Assembly: GCF_012027325.1 (NCBI RefSeq)
Contig: NZ_SNUG01000006.1
Location: 1 to 64,000, forward strand
DNA: 64,000 bases
Direction: 5' to 3'
Origin: Thermococcus sp. M39
GTDB lineage: Archaea; Methanobacteriota_B; Thermococci; Thermococcales; Thermococcaceae
Part shown: positions 1-8,782 of the stretch, piece by piece
Position numbering within the stretch: position 1 is the stretch's first letter
Layout of the letters: each line of letters begins with the position of its first letter
Translations under genes and position numbers: made by a program
The notes under the pieces: model-generated
What the model was told of the DNA's origin: nothing
Seen by the model: the letters and a program-made list of their open reading frames with translations, nothing else
The model's database searches: none

Positions 1-592
1 CTAAGTCAGCAAAATTCACCGTACCAAAAGCCCCGTAGAGAATTCCAAGCGCTAAGAAGTACATTGTAGTACCAATTGCACCAATCAGAGCGTATTTAAA
101 TCCTGCAGTGACTGAGTCACCCCTATCGCGATAGAACATTACTAAGGCATAAGCTGCTATACTCGTGACCTCAATCATGACGAAGAGATTGAAAGCATCA
201 CCCGTGAGCAAAACACCCAATAATCCAGCTTCTAAGCCAAGATAGAGCGTGTAGTACCATTCTAAACCTTCCTCATGTTCTAAATAGCGGTAACTGTAAA
301 TCGTAATGAGGAACATTAATCCAGCAGTGACTAAAGCAATTAAGGCACTCAGCCTGTCAACCTCATAAACTATTCCAATTGGAGCAACCCACTTGCCGAA
401 AGTATAAACCAATGGAGTGCTTGAAGAGTAAGCCAGCTGGAATAGTCTATACGAGGAGATTAAAGTTAAACCCGTTCCTAAGAGGACATAAGCTTGAACA
501 ATTTTCCTATTCCCCTTGATGAGGATTGAGAATAATGGTAGTGCGAATGCAAAGACAATTGGAATGATTGGAGTCAAGCCAACAACGTTCAT
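1..592 (-). CDS. mnhD: Mrp/Mnh antiporter subunit D-like protein (partial, C-terminus outside window)
   Basis: The reverse strand opens at an ATG at 592 and stays open to the window edge, giving about 197 residues of a very hydrophobic protein. The start reads MNVVGLTPIIPIVFAFALPL, followed by repeated membrane segments and the phrase LTGDAFNLFVMIEV, typical of the proton-conducting antiporter family shared by MrpD, MbhH and NuoL/M/N. It is the last visible gene of the CODH-hydrogenase-antiporter operon, 10 bases after mnhE. By family it is an ion-translocating subunit in the cytoplasmic membrane that couples hydrogenase turnover to Na+/H+ movement. The key lysines lie further along and are mostly beyond the edge. 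It could equally be called an MbhH-like subunit. Confidence 0.9.
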   Translation of the reverse strand, partial: MNVVGLTPIIPIVFAFALPLFSILIKGNRKIVQAYVLLGTGLTLISSYRLFQLAYSSSTPLVYTFGKWVAPIGIVYEVDRLSALIALVTAGLMFLITIYSYRYLEHEEGLEWYYTLYLGLEAGLLGVLLTGDAFNLFVMIEVTSIAAYALVMFYRDRGDSVTAGFKYALIGAIGTTMYFLALGILYGAFGTVNFADL

Positions 593-602
593 TTCCCTCA
601 CC

Positions 603-1088
603 TCATTCGAAAATCTTCTTAGCAAAGCGTTCAAATTCCTCCGAGATTTCTTTCTTCGCTTCTTCAGGCTCTTCCGTAGTCACGTTAATCCAGTTTACGT
701 ACATGTATTTGTCATCCAAGTCAACTACGACAGTTCCTGGCGTATTTGTGATTGAGTTCGCTACAAGTGTTTTTGCATAATCCGTCTTCACCCCAATGGG
801 GACTTTTACTATTCCAGCCTCGTATTTTCCGCTGAGTATTCTAGCCATAACATCCAAGTGTGCTTTTACTTCAGCAATAAGCATGTACCAGATGAAGTAA
901 ATTACAGCCCAAAGCCATCTAACTGGGTTCAAGGCTTTGGAATCACTCTGAACGAGGTATTTTCCGACAAGCAAGCCCACTCCAATAGCAACAATTAACC
1001 CCGTAACCAAGTCGAATGGCTTTGTAGAGCCAGTGAAGAGGATGTAAGTGATAAAAGTTAGTATTGCCGTGGGAATTACTCCTCTCAT
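603..1088 (-). CDS. mnhE: Mrp/Mnh antiporter subunit E
   Basis: This 161-residue protein has two or three N-terminal membrane helices (residues about 5-70) and a soluble cytoplasmic tail containing the MnhE hallmark SITNTPGTVVVDL near residue 115. Length and motif match the MnhE/MbhA family, a small structural subunit of Mrp antiporters and Mrp-like hydrogenase modules. Its ATG overlaps the stop of mnhC by four bases (ATGA), so the two are translationally coupled. In many Mrp operons E comes first or follows D; here it follows C and precedes D. It acts in the membrane as part of the Na+/H+ module of the CO-hydrogenase system. Confidence 0.92.
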   Translation of the reverse strand: MRGVIPTAILTFITYILFTGSTKPFDLVTGLIVAIGVGLLVGKYLVQSDSKALNPVRWLWAVIYFIWYMLIAEVKAHLDVMARILSGKYEAGIVKVPIGVKTDYAKTLVANSITNTPGTVVVDLDDKYMYVNWINVTTEEPEEAKKEISEEFERFAKKIFE

Positions 1089-1489
1089 TGCTCGCCACCC
1101 CCAAGCAACTTATTCTGAAGTTCTCTCACGTCAACAGTCCCGTATAGACGGTAGATTTGAATTATTGCAAAAGCGATGAGTACGTTAACGGCCATTCCAA
1201 TAACAACAGCTGTAATAACGAGAGCCTGTGGCAGAGGATCAACTGCCGTTGAAATGAATTGCTTCAAAGCCTCCTTTGAGAGTGAGGGCAAAATTGGCGG
1301 TGCCACTGGGTAAATCAAACGGTAACCCAGCGAAACTACAACCAGATTTGCCGTATCTCCGAAGATTGTTAACGCAATGAGTTTTTTGACTAAATTGGGC
1401 CTCCTCGCAATTCCATAGAGGCTTATTACGATTGTTGCGATCAGAGATAATATGATGACTGCCCAGATGAATGTTATCACATCATTCAT
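1085..1489 (-). CDS. mnhC: Mrp/Mnh antiporter subunit C (NuoK-like)
   Basis: The 134-residue protein has three predicted membrane helices (about 5-28, 33-60, 88-115), with the NuoK/MnhC phrases IFGDTANLVVVSLG and DPLPQALVITAVVIGMAVN. MnhC/MbhG/NuoK proteins form part of the ion path in Mrp antiporters and complex I relatives. The gene overlaps the end of mnhB by eight bases and mnhE by four. It is somewhat longer than a minimal NuoK (about 100 residues) because of an insertion rich in prolines between helices 2 and 3 (residues about 65-85), which is also seen in hydrogenase-linked Mrp modules of Thermococcus. Confidence 0.92.
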   Translation of the reverse strand: MNDVITFIWAVIILSLIATIVISLYGIARRPNLVKKLIALTIFGDTANLVVVSLGYRLIYPVAPPILPSLSKEALKQFISTAVDPLPQALVITAVVIGMAVNVLIAFAIIQIYRLYGTVDVRELQNKLLGGGEQ

Positions 1490-2252
1490 GAGCCTCCCTC
1501 CTCAAGAACCTCTTGAACACACTTTCCGGAATTGCTAAGAGTAAGAATACTGCCGTGAATCCAGCGCCAACTGCTAGGAATTCAAAGAAGTTATAGTAAA
1601 TCAGTGAACCACTTACAAGTTGTCTTCCAACCTCAGCTGGAAAGATTGGCTGGTTCTGCATGATGAAGCCGCCATTAAGCAATGGAACTAATGCTACGAG
1701 AGCAATTCCTAAGAGACCAATGGAACGAAGGATTAAAGCCCTAGTCTTGTCCAAACCATGATCTTCTAAAGCATACTTGGAGTAAGCTGCAATTATCAGC
1801 AAGGGAGCAACTGCTAGGGCTGAACCACCCTGGAAACCACCACCGGGAGTCAAATGACCATGCAAAGCAATCGAAGCCGAAACAGCCAAAATCATCGCAA
1901 CAATAATTTTCGTCACCGACTTTATGACGAGAGTTAACCCACCACTGAACTCTTCCGTCTTCTGTTTCGCTTCTTTTTCTTGCTTTTTGTTTAATCTGAA
2001 GAGTGTTAAGCTTCCAATGATTGCAAGGAAGAACACTGAAGTTTCAAAGAGAGTATCAACACCACGATAATCCCAGAGGATTGCAGTTACAACCTCAGGG
2101 CTCTTAGCCGAATAACCACCAAAGTAGCTGTTCTCCAAGTAGAATTCGCCAAGAGGTCTGACTTGAATTTGTGGAGTAAGCTTTGGTGTTATGATATAAG
2201 CACCGATGAAAATGATTGCCAAAATTAGTGCGAGTGGAATTAGCTTCCTCAT
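1482..2252 (-). CDS. mnhB: MbhE-MnhB fusion-type antiporter subunit
   Basis: The 256-residue membrane protein looks like two family members joined. The N-terminal part (1-90) has a signal-anchor helix, the LGEFYLENSYFGGYS segment and AILWDYRGVDTLFETSVFF, typical of MbhE-like proteins. The C-terminal part (about 105-250) is MnhB-like, with SIALHGHLTPGGGFQGGSAL, the signature loop of MnhB/MbhF, followed by four helices. The family is an integral subunit of Mrp antiporters. It starts one base after the DUF4040 gene ends and overlaps mnhC, so it is inside the same operon. The fusion itself is read directly from the continuous frame. Confidence 0.92.
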   Translation of the reverse strand: MRKLIPLALILAIIFIGAYIITPKLTPQIQVRPLGEFYLENSYFGGYSAKSPEVVTAILWDYRGVDTLFETSVFFLAIIGSLTLFRLNKKQEKEAKQKTEEFSGGLTLVIKSVTKIIVAMILAVSASIALHGHLTPGGGFQGGSALAVAPLLIIAAYSKYALEDHGLDKTRALILRSIGLLGIALVALVPLLNGGFIMQNQPIFPAEVGRQLVSGSLIYYNFFEFLAVGAGFTAVFLLLAIPESVFKRFLRREAHE

Positions 2253-2507
2253 TTAAACCACCTCGTAGCGAGTTGTTTTGCTTACTACAAACACAAGCAA
2301 TGCCGTGTAAATTCCAACAGCAATTGCTATGTATGCTAAAACAATGTCTGGTGCCATTAGGATGTAGAATGCAATGGCGTAAGCAATAGCTTGGACTGCT
2401 GAAAAACCAATGGCCTTGAGCAGATCTTTTTCAATGATTGCCAAATATGAGAAGATTAATCCCATGATTACCGTGATGAGGAGCATTAGTAAGTGTATTT
2501 CAATCAT
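2253..2507 (-). CDS. DUF4040 (MnhA C-terminal/MbhD-like) antiporter subunit
   Basis: This is an 84-residue protein with three tight membrane helices and the segment KAIGFSAVQAIAYAIAFYIL followed by LMAPDIVLAYIAIAVG, characteristic of DUF4040. In bacterial Mrp this domain is the C-terminal part of MrpA; in archaeal hydrogenases it is a separate subunit (MbhD). It overlaps mnhG by eight bases and abuts mnhB. There is no large MnhA-type subunit visible in this operon; the NuoL-like gene at 6720-8639 may fill that role. The product is a membrane component of the Na+/H+ module. Confidence 0.9.
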   Translation of the reverse strand: MIEIHLLMLLITVIMGLIFSYLAIIEKDLLKAIGFSAVQAIAYAIAFYILMAPDIVLAYIAIAVGIYTALLVFVVSKTTRYEVV

Positions 2508-2859
2508 TCTCCCTCACCTCTGCGAGATGGTCAACCTTTGGCTGCCATTTGACGATTTTAGCCTTATGGGCAGCGTAAGCTAATGCATGTGCTCCCGCTG
2601 GAGCCGCTAGAAGAACTATGATTCCAGTTACAAAGCTCGCACCAGCAATTGCATACTTGTGGGGCAGAAAGTCTGCCCCGAGTGCAAGAAAGCCAACACC
2701 AAACAATGGAACCACTGCTCCCCCAATAGTTCCTACCGTTGCAGCGTGCAAGCGAATGTAAAAGTTTGGGAATTTTAAGAGTCCGAGAGCGCCAAAAAGG
2801 TCACAAATGCCACCAATGATTATCATGATTGCTCCAATGTAGAAGAGGACTTCGTTCAT
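2500..2859 (-). CDS. mnhG: Mrp/Mnh antiporter subunit G
   Basis: The protein is about 119 residues and carries the MnhG signature FGALGLLKFPNFYIRLHAAT with three membrane helices. A longer frame begins 60 bases upstream, but that extension lies wholly within mnhF and lacks family similarity. The ATG at 2859 overlaps the mnhF stop as ATGA and follows a GGAGGTGGGAG site, so it is preferred. MnhG/MbhC is a small membrane subunit needed for assembly and Na+/H+ exchange in Mrp complexes. It sits between mnhF and the DUF4040 gene. Confidence 0.92.
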   Translation of the reverse strand: MNEVLFYIGAIMIIIGGICDLFGALGLLKFPNFYIRLHAATVGTIGGAVVPLFGVGFLALGADFLPHKYAIAGASFVTGIIVLLAAPAGAHALAYAAHKAKIVKWQPKVDHLAEVREND

Positions 2860-3140
2860 GCTCCCACCTCCTTGCTGACCAAATGCTTTGCGATGTAAAT
2901 GTCCAACAAGTAAGCCCAAAGTGCTAAAGTTATTGCTCCACTGATTAAGAATGCGCTCTTGAAGTATACAGCAAGGATCGCCATAAAAGCGGCAATATCA
3001 AAACTCATACAGTCAACTGCTAGGATTATATCAACTATTGTCGGGCCCTTAAAAGCCCTAATTGCATAAATAACAAATGCTAAAAGGTAAAGCGGAATAA
3101 CAAACTTCATCAAAAGAAAAAACTCACTCTCAAGGCTCAT
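2856..3140 (-). CDS. mnhF: Mrp/Mnh antiporter subunit F
   Basis: This 94-residue protein has three helices and the MnhF/MbhB core RAFKGPTIVDIILAVDC. The start ATG at 3140 lies inside the end of the hydrogenase small-subunit gene, overlapping by 11 bases, which physically links the hydrogenase and antiporter halves of the operon. The family is a small Mrp subunit close to the ion path; the conserved Asp in the DxILAxD segment is present. The stop overlaps the mnhG start (ATGA). Confidence 0.93.
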   Translation of the reverse strand: MSLESEFFLLMKFVIPLYLLAFVIYAIRAFKGPTIVDIILAVDCMSFDIAAFMAILAVYFKSAFLISGAITLALWAYLLDIYIAKHLVSKEVGA

Positions 3141-3711
3141 TCATCTCCCCTCCATCTGTTTTAACTGCTATGTTAGGGACAAAGTGCCTTGTCTCCTTTG
3201 CTTCCCCAAAGAGAATTTCAACTATGTCTCTCTCTGTCTTCTCGTCGAGCTCTTCGATGTAAATTTCTCTCTTCTGCTTCTGCTTTACTAAGCCTCTTGC
3301 CATCGCTACAGCATAGATTATTGCCTCTGGCTTAGGAGGACAGCCTGGAATGTAAATTGTTGTTGGAGGCTCAATGCCATACTCCTCCTTAAGGATTTTG
3401 TAGAGCTCTTTCACGCCCCCAATTACTGCGTAGGTGTCGTACCATATCCCACCACCACAGGCACAGGAGCCAATAGCTAAGACTATCTTCGGCTCTGGGA
3501 CTGCCTTAAATGCTTCAATGACCTTTGGTAGACACTCCCTTGTGACTGGACCCGTAAAAGCTATCGCATCAGCATGCCTTGGTGAGCCAACGAGCTTAAT
3601 TCCAAACCTTTCAACATCTTGCTTGGGAGCAAATATGTTGAGTATTTCAATATCGCAACCATTGCAGCTCCCGCTGTTTAAGTGAAAAACCCATAAACTC
3701 CTCTCAAACAT
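3130..3711 (-). CDS. [NiFe] hydrogenase small subunit (NuoB-like), CO-linked hydrogenase
   Basis: This gene encodes about 193 residues of a complex-I-type small subunit that holds one proximal 4Fe-4S cluster. The ligands are visible: LNSGSCNGCDIEIL near residue 15, the single Cys in TRECLPK, the GSCACGGG segment and the PGCPPKPEAI segment. The ATG at 3711 follows GGTGGGGGAT and fits the family start. The frame can extend seven residues upstream into the ferredoxin gene but has no site there. It passes electrons from the ferredoxin subunit to the Ni-Fe site in the fused large subunit next door. It corresponds to the small subunit of the Mch-type CO-dependent hydrogenase described in T. onnurineus. 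Confidence 0.93.
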   Translation of the reverse strand: MFERSLWVFHLNSGSCNGCDIEILNIFAPKQDVERFGIKLVGSPRHADAIAFTGPVTRECLPKVIEAFKAVPEPKIVLAIGSCACGGGIWYDTYAVIGGVKELYKILKEEYGIEPPTTIYIPGCPPKPEAIIYAVAMARGLVKQKQKREIYIEELDEKTERDIVEILFGEAKETRHFVPNIAVKTDGGEMNEP

Positions 3712-4222
3712 ATCCCCCACCACCTTTTGCAAAGATTAGCCTCTCAGAAATTCTCCTAACTCTGCATTCTGGACACAAAAACATCATCTCCCTCTCCCAA
3801 GGTTGAAGTTCCTTCGCTGAATATAGCAGATGCCTGAAGGTGTCAAATGGCCTGCCACATTCTTCACAGCGAACCATTTGCAACTCAACAAACTGATGCA
3901 GATCTTCCTCGGAGAGAGTTGCCAGCTCAAACTCCTTTGTGAGCTTTATTGCCCCAGTAGGACATACATCCTGACAGCGGGCGCAGAAGATGCACCTTCC
4001 TATGAAGAGGTGAACTACCCTAACTCCCCTCTCCAAGTCATCATAAACTTGCAGTGCTTGAGGAGGACATGCATTTGAGCATGCTGTACACCCAATGCAC
4101 TTTTCCGGGTCAATTACGGGCTTTCCCCTAAAGCCATCTGGAACTTCAAGCGGGACAAAAGGATACTTTTCTGTCACTTTTCCAATGCTTACAGCCTTGG
4201 CAATAAGCTTAAACCTCCCCAT
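3704..4222 (-). CDS. Hydrogenase ferredoxin subunit with two 4Fe-4S clusters and a C-terminal Cys domain
   Basis: The 172-residue protein has two 4Fe-4S motifs, CIGCTACSNACPP (about 42-54) and CIFCARCQDVCPTGAI (about 77-92). A C-terminal module with CEEC (about 120) and CPEC (about 151) probably binds zinc or another metal. The layout matches HycF/HyfH/NuoI-like ferredoxins of membrane-bound hydrogenases. It bridges electrons from CooF to the small subunit. It begins three bases after the large-subunit stop and overlaps the small-subunit start by eight bases. Confidence 0.9.
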   Translation of the reverse strand: MGRFKLIAKAVSIGKVTEKYPFVPLEVPDGFRGKPVIDPEKCIGCTACSNACPPQALQVYDDLERGVRVVHLFIGRCIFCARCQDVCPTGAIKLTKEFELATLSEEDLHQFVELQMVRCEECGRPFDTFRHLLYSAKELQPWEREMMFLCPECRVRRISERLIFAKGGGGYV

Positions 4223-4225
4223 TGC

Positions 4226-5839
4226 TCACAGCCCCCTCAGATAATCATCAAGAGAGCATCTGCAGACTTTTTCTCCATCAACAATAACCATGTGGTCTGT
4301 ACATGAGAAGCACGGATCTATTGAAGCTATAATTATTGGCGCATCTGCCAATTTTTCACCCATAAGCATTATAGGAACTGCAGGCAGGTTGTTGTATGTT
4401 GGCGCTCTTGGACGCCATCTGTAAACTTTGTTGCCGCCTTCAGTAATTACAAAGTGCACATCCTCCCCTCTCGGAGCTTCAGTTGCTCCAATGCCGACTA
4501 CATATTCTGGGAGTTCATAATCTTCGTTTAGAATATCTCCGGGAGGCAACTGATCTAAAGCCTGTTCAATTAGCCAGAAGCTTTCAAATGTCTCCTCATA
4601 CCTCACCAAGAATCTTGCGAGAACGTCTCCTTCTTTATAGACAGGCACTTTGAAATCCAAGTCGCTATAAGCAGCATATGGGTGGTCTCTCCTCACATCG
4701 GTGTCAATGCCAGAGGCTCTTGCAACTGGCCCAACTACTCCTATTTCTCTTCCCTCGTTCTTTGGCAGAACTCCAATTCCTTCCATCCTGCTTATAAGCT
4801 CCTTCATTCCAGCAGCATTATCAAGAACTTCTTTTGTTTCTTTCTTTGTTTTTTCAAGAATCTCAAGCACTTTTTTCTTCTTTTCTTCATCAATGTCTCT
4901 CCTAACTCCCCCGATGAGATTCATTCCATAGGTTTTTCTATTTCCAGTTAAAAGCTCCGCCAAGTCCATAAACGCCTCTCTTATACGCCATGTGTGCATG
5001 AATCCAGAGTCAAAGCCGAGTAAATGGAAGGCAACACCGAACCAAAGCAAATGAGAGTGCAGTCTTTCAAGCTCAAGGAGTATAGTTCTTATGTAGAGAG
5101 CTCTCTCTGGAACTTCAATTTTAGCAGCATCTTCAACAGCTTGAGCGTAGGCACAGTTGTGGGTATAGCCGCAAATTCCACAAATTCTCTCAGCTAAGAA
5201 TGGAATTTGGTTTATCGTCATCCTTTCCTCTGCCAGCTTTTCCATTCCTCTGTGGACGTGAAATCCTCTGTAGACTGCTCCAACTATTTCCTCGCCTTTA
5301 ACATGAAGCTCAAACACTTCTGGCTCGTGAAGTGTTGGATGATAGGGCCCCACTGGAACCTCCATAACTCCAGGCTTTTTCTCTCTTTTTGGAGGTTTGA
5401 ATTCAACTTTTGGAGGCCTTTCATTGTAGTGAAACTCCTTCCTCAGTGGGTGGATCCCTTCAGGCCAATCGTCGGGTAAAATAAGCCTCAGCGGCTCTGG
5501 ATGTTCATCAAAGAAAATCCCAACCATGTCCATTGCCTCTCTTTCAGCCCAGTTTGCACCGCTTATAACTGGAGTAATTGAGGGAATCCTTAAGTTGCTT
5601 GCAACTGCTTTGAGAATCACATATCTCTTTTCAGACTCACAGTTGAAGATGTGATACATTGAAAAGCCTACTCCCAATAAGCGCTCGTCAACGCCAACCC
5701 CAGTTGCATAATAACAGCCCGCCTTGAAAAGTAGCTCTGCAGTGGTTCTAAGCTTATCATTTGGAACCAAAGCTAAGATTACTTTCTCATCATGCCTGAG
5801 GATTTTAGCATCATTTCCTTTCAGAATTTCAAGTAGCAT
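4226..5839 (-). CDS. [NiFe] hydrogenase catalytic subunit, NuoC-NuoD-type fusion
   Basis: The product is about 537 residues. The N-terminal third (to about 160) resembles the 30-kDa NuoC/EchD subunit (ISGANWAEREAMDMVGIFF, then LPDDWPEGIHPLRKEF). The rest is the large subunit. Both nickel ligand motifs are intact: L1 as ERICGICGYTHNCAY and L2 as DPCFSCTDH near the C-terminus, so this is an active hydrogenase rather than a complex I NuoD. No long C-terminal extension for maturation-peptidase cleavage follows the ordinary end. The ATG at 5839 follows GGGGTGGTGAT; a longer frame to 5869 lies in the previous gene. It makes H2 from CO-derived electrons in the operon's membrane complex. Confidence 0.94.
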   Translation of the reverse strand: MLLEILKGNDAKILRHDEKVILALVPNDKLRTTAELLFKAGCYYATGVGVDERLLGVGFSMYHIFNCESEKRYVILKAVASNLRIPSITPVISGANWAEREAMDMVGIFFDEHPEPLRLILPDDWPEGIHPLRKEFHYNERPPKVEFKPPKREKKPGVMEVPVGPYHPTLHEPEVFELHVKGEEIVGAVYRGFHVHRGMEKLAEERMTINQIPFLAERICGICGYTHNCAYAQAVEDAAKIEVPERALYIRTILLELERLHSHLLWFGVAFHLLGFDSGFMHTWRIREAFMDLAELLTGNRKTYGMNLIGGVRRDIDEEKKKKVLEILEKTKKETKEVLDNAAGMKELISRMEGIGVLPKNEGREIGVVGPVARASGIDTDVRRDHPYAAYSDLDFKVPVYKEGDVLARFLVRYEETFESFWLIEQALDQLPPGDILNEDYELPEYVVGIGATEAPRGEDVHFVITEGGNKVYRWRPRAPTYNNLPAVPIMLMGEKLADAPIIIASIDPCFSCTDHMVIVDGEKVCRCSLDDYLRGL

Positions 5840-5841
5840 AA

Positions 5842-6723
5842 TCACCACCCCACTACGGCTATAATCCACACAACCAAAGCCACAGCAGAAAGTTTCTTCA
5901 TCAGCTTGACAGCTTGGTCAATCCTGAATCTTCCATAGTAAGCTTCGAATGTTGAATAAATCACTGAAAGAATTACTATGCCAATGAGATAACAAACGAG
6001 TCTTATTGGATTCTGGATTGGAATGATGAAGTTCAAAAGCAAGCTGTAAAGGAGAAGGCGCTTCAGGAATATTGAATATTCAAGTAAACCAAGATGTTTT
6101 CCGCTGTATTCGATTAGAGGGCCCTCAATTATTTCAGGCTCAGCTTCGGCAATATCAAAGGGCAATCTGGCACTTGCAACATATACCACAACGAAAAGCA
6201 GAATTAATGCGAGAGCTGATGAAATCCTCAAAGGCAGTGGGAACAGCTGCTCAAAGCTTAAACTTTTGCCTATTACAGCTATCGTGCTTACGATAAGAGC
6301 CAGAAGCAATTCTTCACTCATAAAGAGCGAAACCTCTCTGTTTGAGCCTATCTGGGCATAGGGGTTTCCAGATGAAAACGCTCCGATGACAAAGCTCAAA
6401 GTTGCCAAGCCAAGAAGATAAACCACGACTATAAAGTCCCCAATGAAGTTCATTGAGCTAGGCAAGAGTGTTGGGACTACTAAATAAGCCGTTAAAACTG
6501 CTGTGAAAGTTATATAGGGAGCAAGCTTGTAGAGGGATTTAATAGAACCTTGAGGCTCAACTGTGGGCCTTTTCAAGAGCTTTATCAAGTCCCACCATGT
6601 CTGAAGTATTGATGGTCCTTGTCTGTTCTGCAAACGTGCTCTGATTTTCCTCTCAAAACCATCTATTACTGGAGCAATAAGCAGAGCGAATGCCAAGTTG
6701 ACTGCTATGAAAATTATGTTCAT
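5842..6723 (-). CDS. Hydrogenase membrane anchor subunit (NuoH/HycD-like)
   Basis: The 293-residue protein has about eight membrane helices. It carries the NuoH-family loop features: FERKIRARLQNRQGPS near residue 24, LIKLLKRPTVEPQG, and RLPFDIAEAEPEIIEGPLIEYSG near residue 185, which is the quinone-chamber-like acidic loop shared with hydrogenases. In membrane-bound hydrogenases this subunit docks the peripheral arm to the ion-pumping arm. It overlaps the start of the upstream NuoL-like gene's stop by four bases (ATGA) and ends three bases before the catalytic subunit start. Confidence 0.93.
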   Translation of the reverse strand: MNIIFIAVNLAFALLIAPVIDGFERKIRARLQNRQGPSILQTWWDLIKLLKRPTVEPQGSIKSLYKLAPYITFTAVLTAYLVVPTLLPSSMNFIGDFIVVVYLLGLATLSFVIGAFSSGNPYAQIGSNREVSLFMSEELLLALIVSTIAVIGKSLSFEQLFPLPLRISSALALILLFVVVYVASARLPFDIAEAEPEIIEGPLIEYSGKHLGLLEYSIFLKRLLLYSLLLNFIIPIQNPIRLVCYLIGIVILSVIYSTFEAYYGRFRIDQAVKLMKKLSAVALVVWIIAVVGW

Positions 6724-8639
6724 AGACCAACACCCCCTAAAACTACCACTAAAATCAGTATGAGAACCATTGCAAGGGAAAGCATTGAGTCTAAGTCATA
6801 GGACAAGACTTCAAAGTTTGTTCCAAATGTTCTTCCAATCTTTGCAACTTTTTGCACAGCCCTCTTACTAGTGCCACCTAGAACATAAATTTCACTGAAA
6901 GCCTCCTCAAAATCCTTATAATATCCTTCAGCAGGCATGCTCACGTTGAGATCATCGCTCCTTCCTGTTCTCCATATGGACACTACCACACTGTCTCTCG
7001 ATGGAATAAGCAGCAAAGCCATTAGTGTTGAAATTAACAGGAACGCAAAAATTATTATTGGCGAATAGCTGCCGACTTTTGGCACAACGATCGATGGATA
7101 GACTATTAAGGCATCTAAGTTAACGGTGATTCCAATTGAGCCTAAAGCCGATGAAATCATTTTGAGCGGGAAGAATGGATATATACCAAATATTATACAT
7201 ATGACTGCTAGAAGTATTTGAGGAATCCACATCGAGGAGGGAACCTCTTTTGCCTCAATTTCTTCAGCTGGAGGTCTTGTAAAGATGGCTGTAAAGTACT
7301 TAATGAAAGATGCCGTTGTAACGGCACTTATGAAGAGTGCAAGGGCTCCAAAGAGCGAAATCAACGTCGGTGTTGGAAGAGTCGACATGTATATCATCCA
7401 CTTGCTGACAAATCCGTTAAATGGCGGCATTCCTGCTATTGATAACGCACCTATGAGAGCTGAAACCGCTGTTAGAGGCATATATTTAGCGAGCCCTCCG
7501 AGATAGTTTAAATCCCTACTACCTGTTGTATAGATAACGGAGCCAGCCGTCAGAAAGAGTAGTCCCTTAAATGCCGCGTGGTTTATTGTATGATACAGCG
7601 AAGCCATCAGAGCTACCTTACCCAAGAGCTCGTATCCGGAGGAAATGAGATAGATGCCAGCACCTAATGCAAGGATGACATAGCCTATTTGACCGACGCT
7701 GTGATATGCTAAGAGTCTCTTCGAGTCGGTCTGGAGCAAAGCATACATCGTGCCAAAGAACAGCGTTATAACCCCAAAAGACGCTATTACGAGACCAATA
7801 TTTACATCTTTTGGGAAGAAGCCAAGGAAAAAGCGGAACATCATATATATAGGCAACTTAATCATCACACCGCTCAGCAGGGCTGAAACATTGCTCGGAG
7901 CCTCTGGGTGAGCATCAGGAAGCCATGAGTGGAATGGTATCATAGCGGCTTTAACACCGAATCCTATGAGCAATGCGAATGTTAAGGCATAAAGCATTGC
8001 TGGATGGGCTGAGAGATAAACTGGCAGAATGCTGGCAATCTCTGAGTAGTTACCATTGAAGTTTGTGACTTTAAGAATTATTAACACAACAACCAAAATA
8101 ATAAACTCAGCTCCAGCTTTTGTCATGCAGAAGTATTTGAATGCTGCCTTGACGGCTTTCTCTTCGCTCTGTTCAAATGCAACTAAGAATTGTGAAAACA
8201 GGCTCATGAGCTCCCAGAAAATTATGAACCATAGCAAATCCCAGCATATCAGGACAAGATACATTGTCAACAGGAAAATCGGATAGTTGAAAGTGTAAAC
8301 ACGCATGTCTTCTTTGTCAAAATATTTTTCCATGTATTTGATACCGTAAATTGACGCACAAAGGCTGAGAATTCCTAGTATCAGTAGGAAAAACGCTGAG
8401 AGTGAATCAACTCTAAAGACAAGCCAGTTGAGAGACGTAAAAAGCGATGATGAATTGAATAAGTTGTATTTGAGCTCAAGCGTTGTTCTAAACCCTAAGA
8501 TTCCAACATATATCATTGCCACTGAGGCCATTGCTGATAGTGTGCTTACTATTTTGAGGACTATTTTTGCTTTTGACAACCCTACCAGTGCTGCTATAAC
8601 TAATATACTAATTGGGATTAACAACATCTGAGTCCCCAT
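6720..8639 (-). CDS. Hydrogenase proton/sodium-pumping subunit (NuoL/HyfB-like)
   Basis: This 639-residue protein has about 14-16 membrane helices and belongs to the antiporter-like family. The core phrases GFGVKAAMIPFHSWLPDAHP (about 222-241) and FWELMSLFSQFLVAFE are present, including the helix 5 Glu and helix 7 Lys expected for ion translocation. A second Lys-bearing block, YHTINHAAFKGLLFLTAGS, is at about 347-365. It is first in the hydrogenase half of the operon, preceded by a strong promoter and a leader of about 120 bases with a GGGGG-type site. It is probably the main ion-pumping subunit of the hydrogenase module. Confidence 0.92.
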   Translation of the reverse strand: MGTQMLLIPISILVIAALVGLSKAKIVLKIVSTLSAMASVAMIYVGILGFRTTLELKYNLFNSSSLFTSLNWLVFRVDSLSAFFLLILGILSLCASIYGIKYMEKYFDKEDMRVYTFNYPIFLLTMYLVLICWDLLWFIIFWELMSLFSQFLVAFEQSEEKAVKAAFKYFCMTKAGAEFIILVVVLIILKVTNFNGNYSEIASILPVYLSAHPAMLYALTFALLIGFGVKAAMIPFHSWLPDAHPEAPSNVSALLSGVMIKLPIYMMFRFFLGFFPKDVNIGLVIASFGVITLFFGTMYALLQTDSKRLLAYHSVGQIGYVILALGAGIYLISSGYELLGKVALMASLYHTINHAAFKGLLFLTAGSVIYTTGSRDLNYLGGLAKYMPLTAVSALIGALSIAGMPPFNGFVSKWMIYMSTLPTPTLISLFGALALFISAVTTASFIKYFTAIFTRPPAEEIEAKEVPSSMWIPQILLAVICIIFGIYPFFPLKMISSALGSIGITVNLDALIVYPSIVVPKVGSYSPIIIFAFLLISTLMALLLIPSRDSVVVSIWRTGRSDDLNVSMPAEGYYKDFEEAFSEIYVLGGTSKRAVQKVAKIGRTFGTNFEVLSYDLDSMLSLAMVLILILVVVLGGVGL

Positions 8640-8782
8640 TGCTGTTCCCCCAAATTTTTCTTGATTGGACTTGATTTTAGCAAAGTATCAATTTACACAC
8701 TACATTGTCCGAAATACTTTGAGTGAAATTTTTATTCATGAAACGAAACTCATACATCTGTGAAATTTTCTGTGGAGTTATG

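Noticed and set aside
2860-2919. An N-terminal extension of mnhG
   Set aside because: The 20 extra residues lie inside mnhF and the internal ATG has the better site and the family start.
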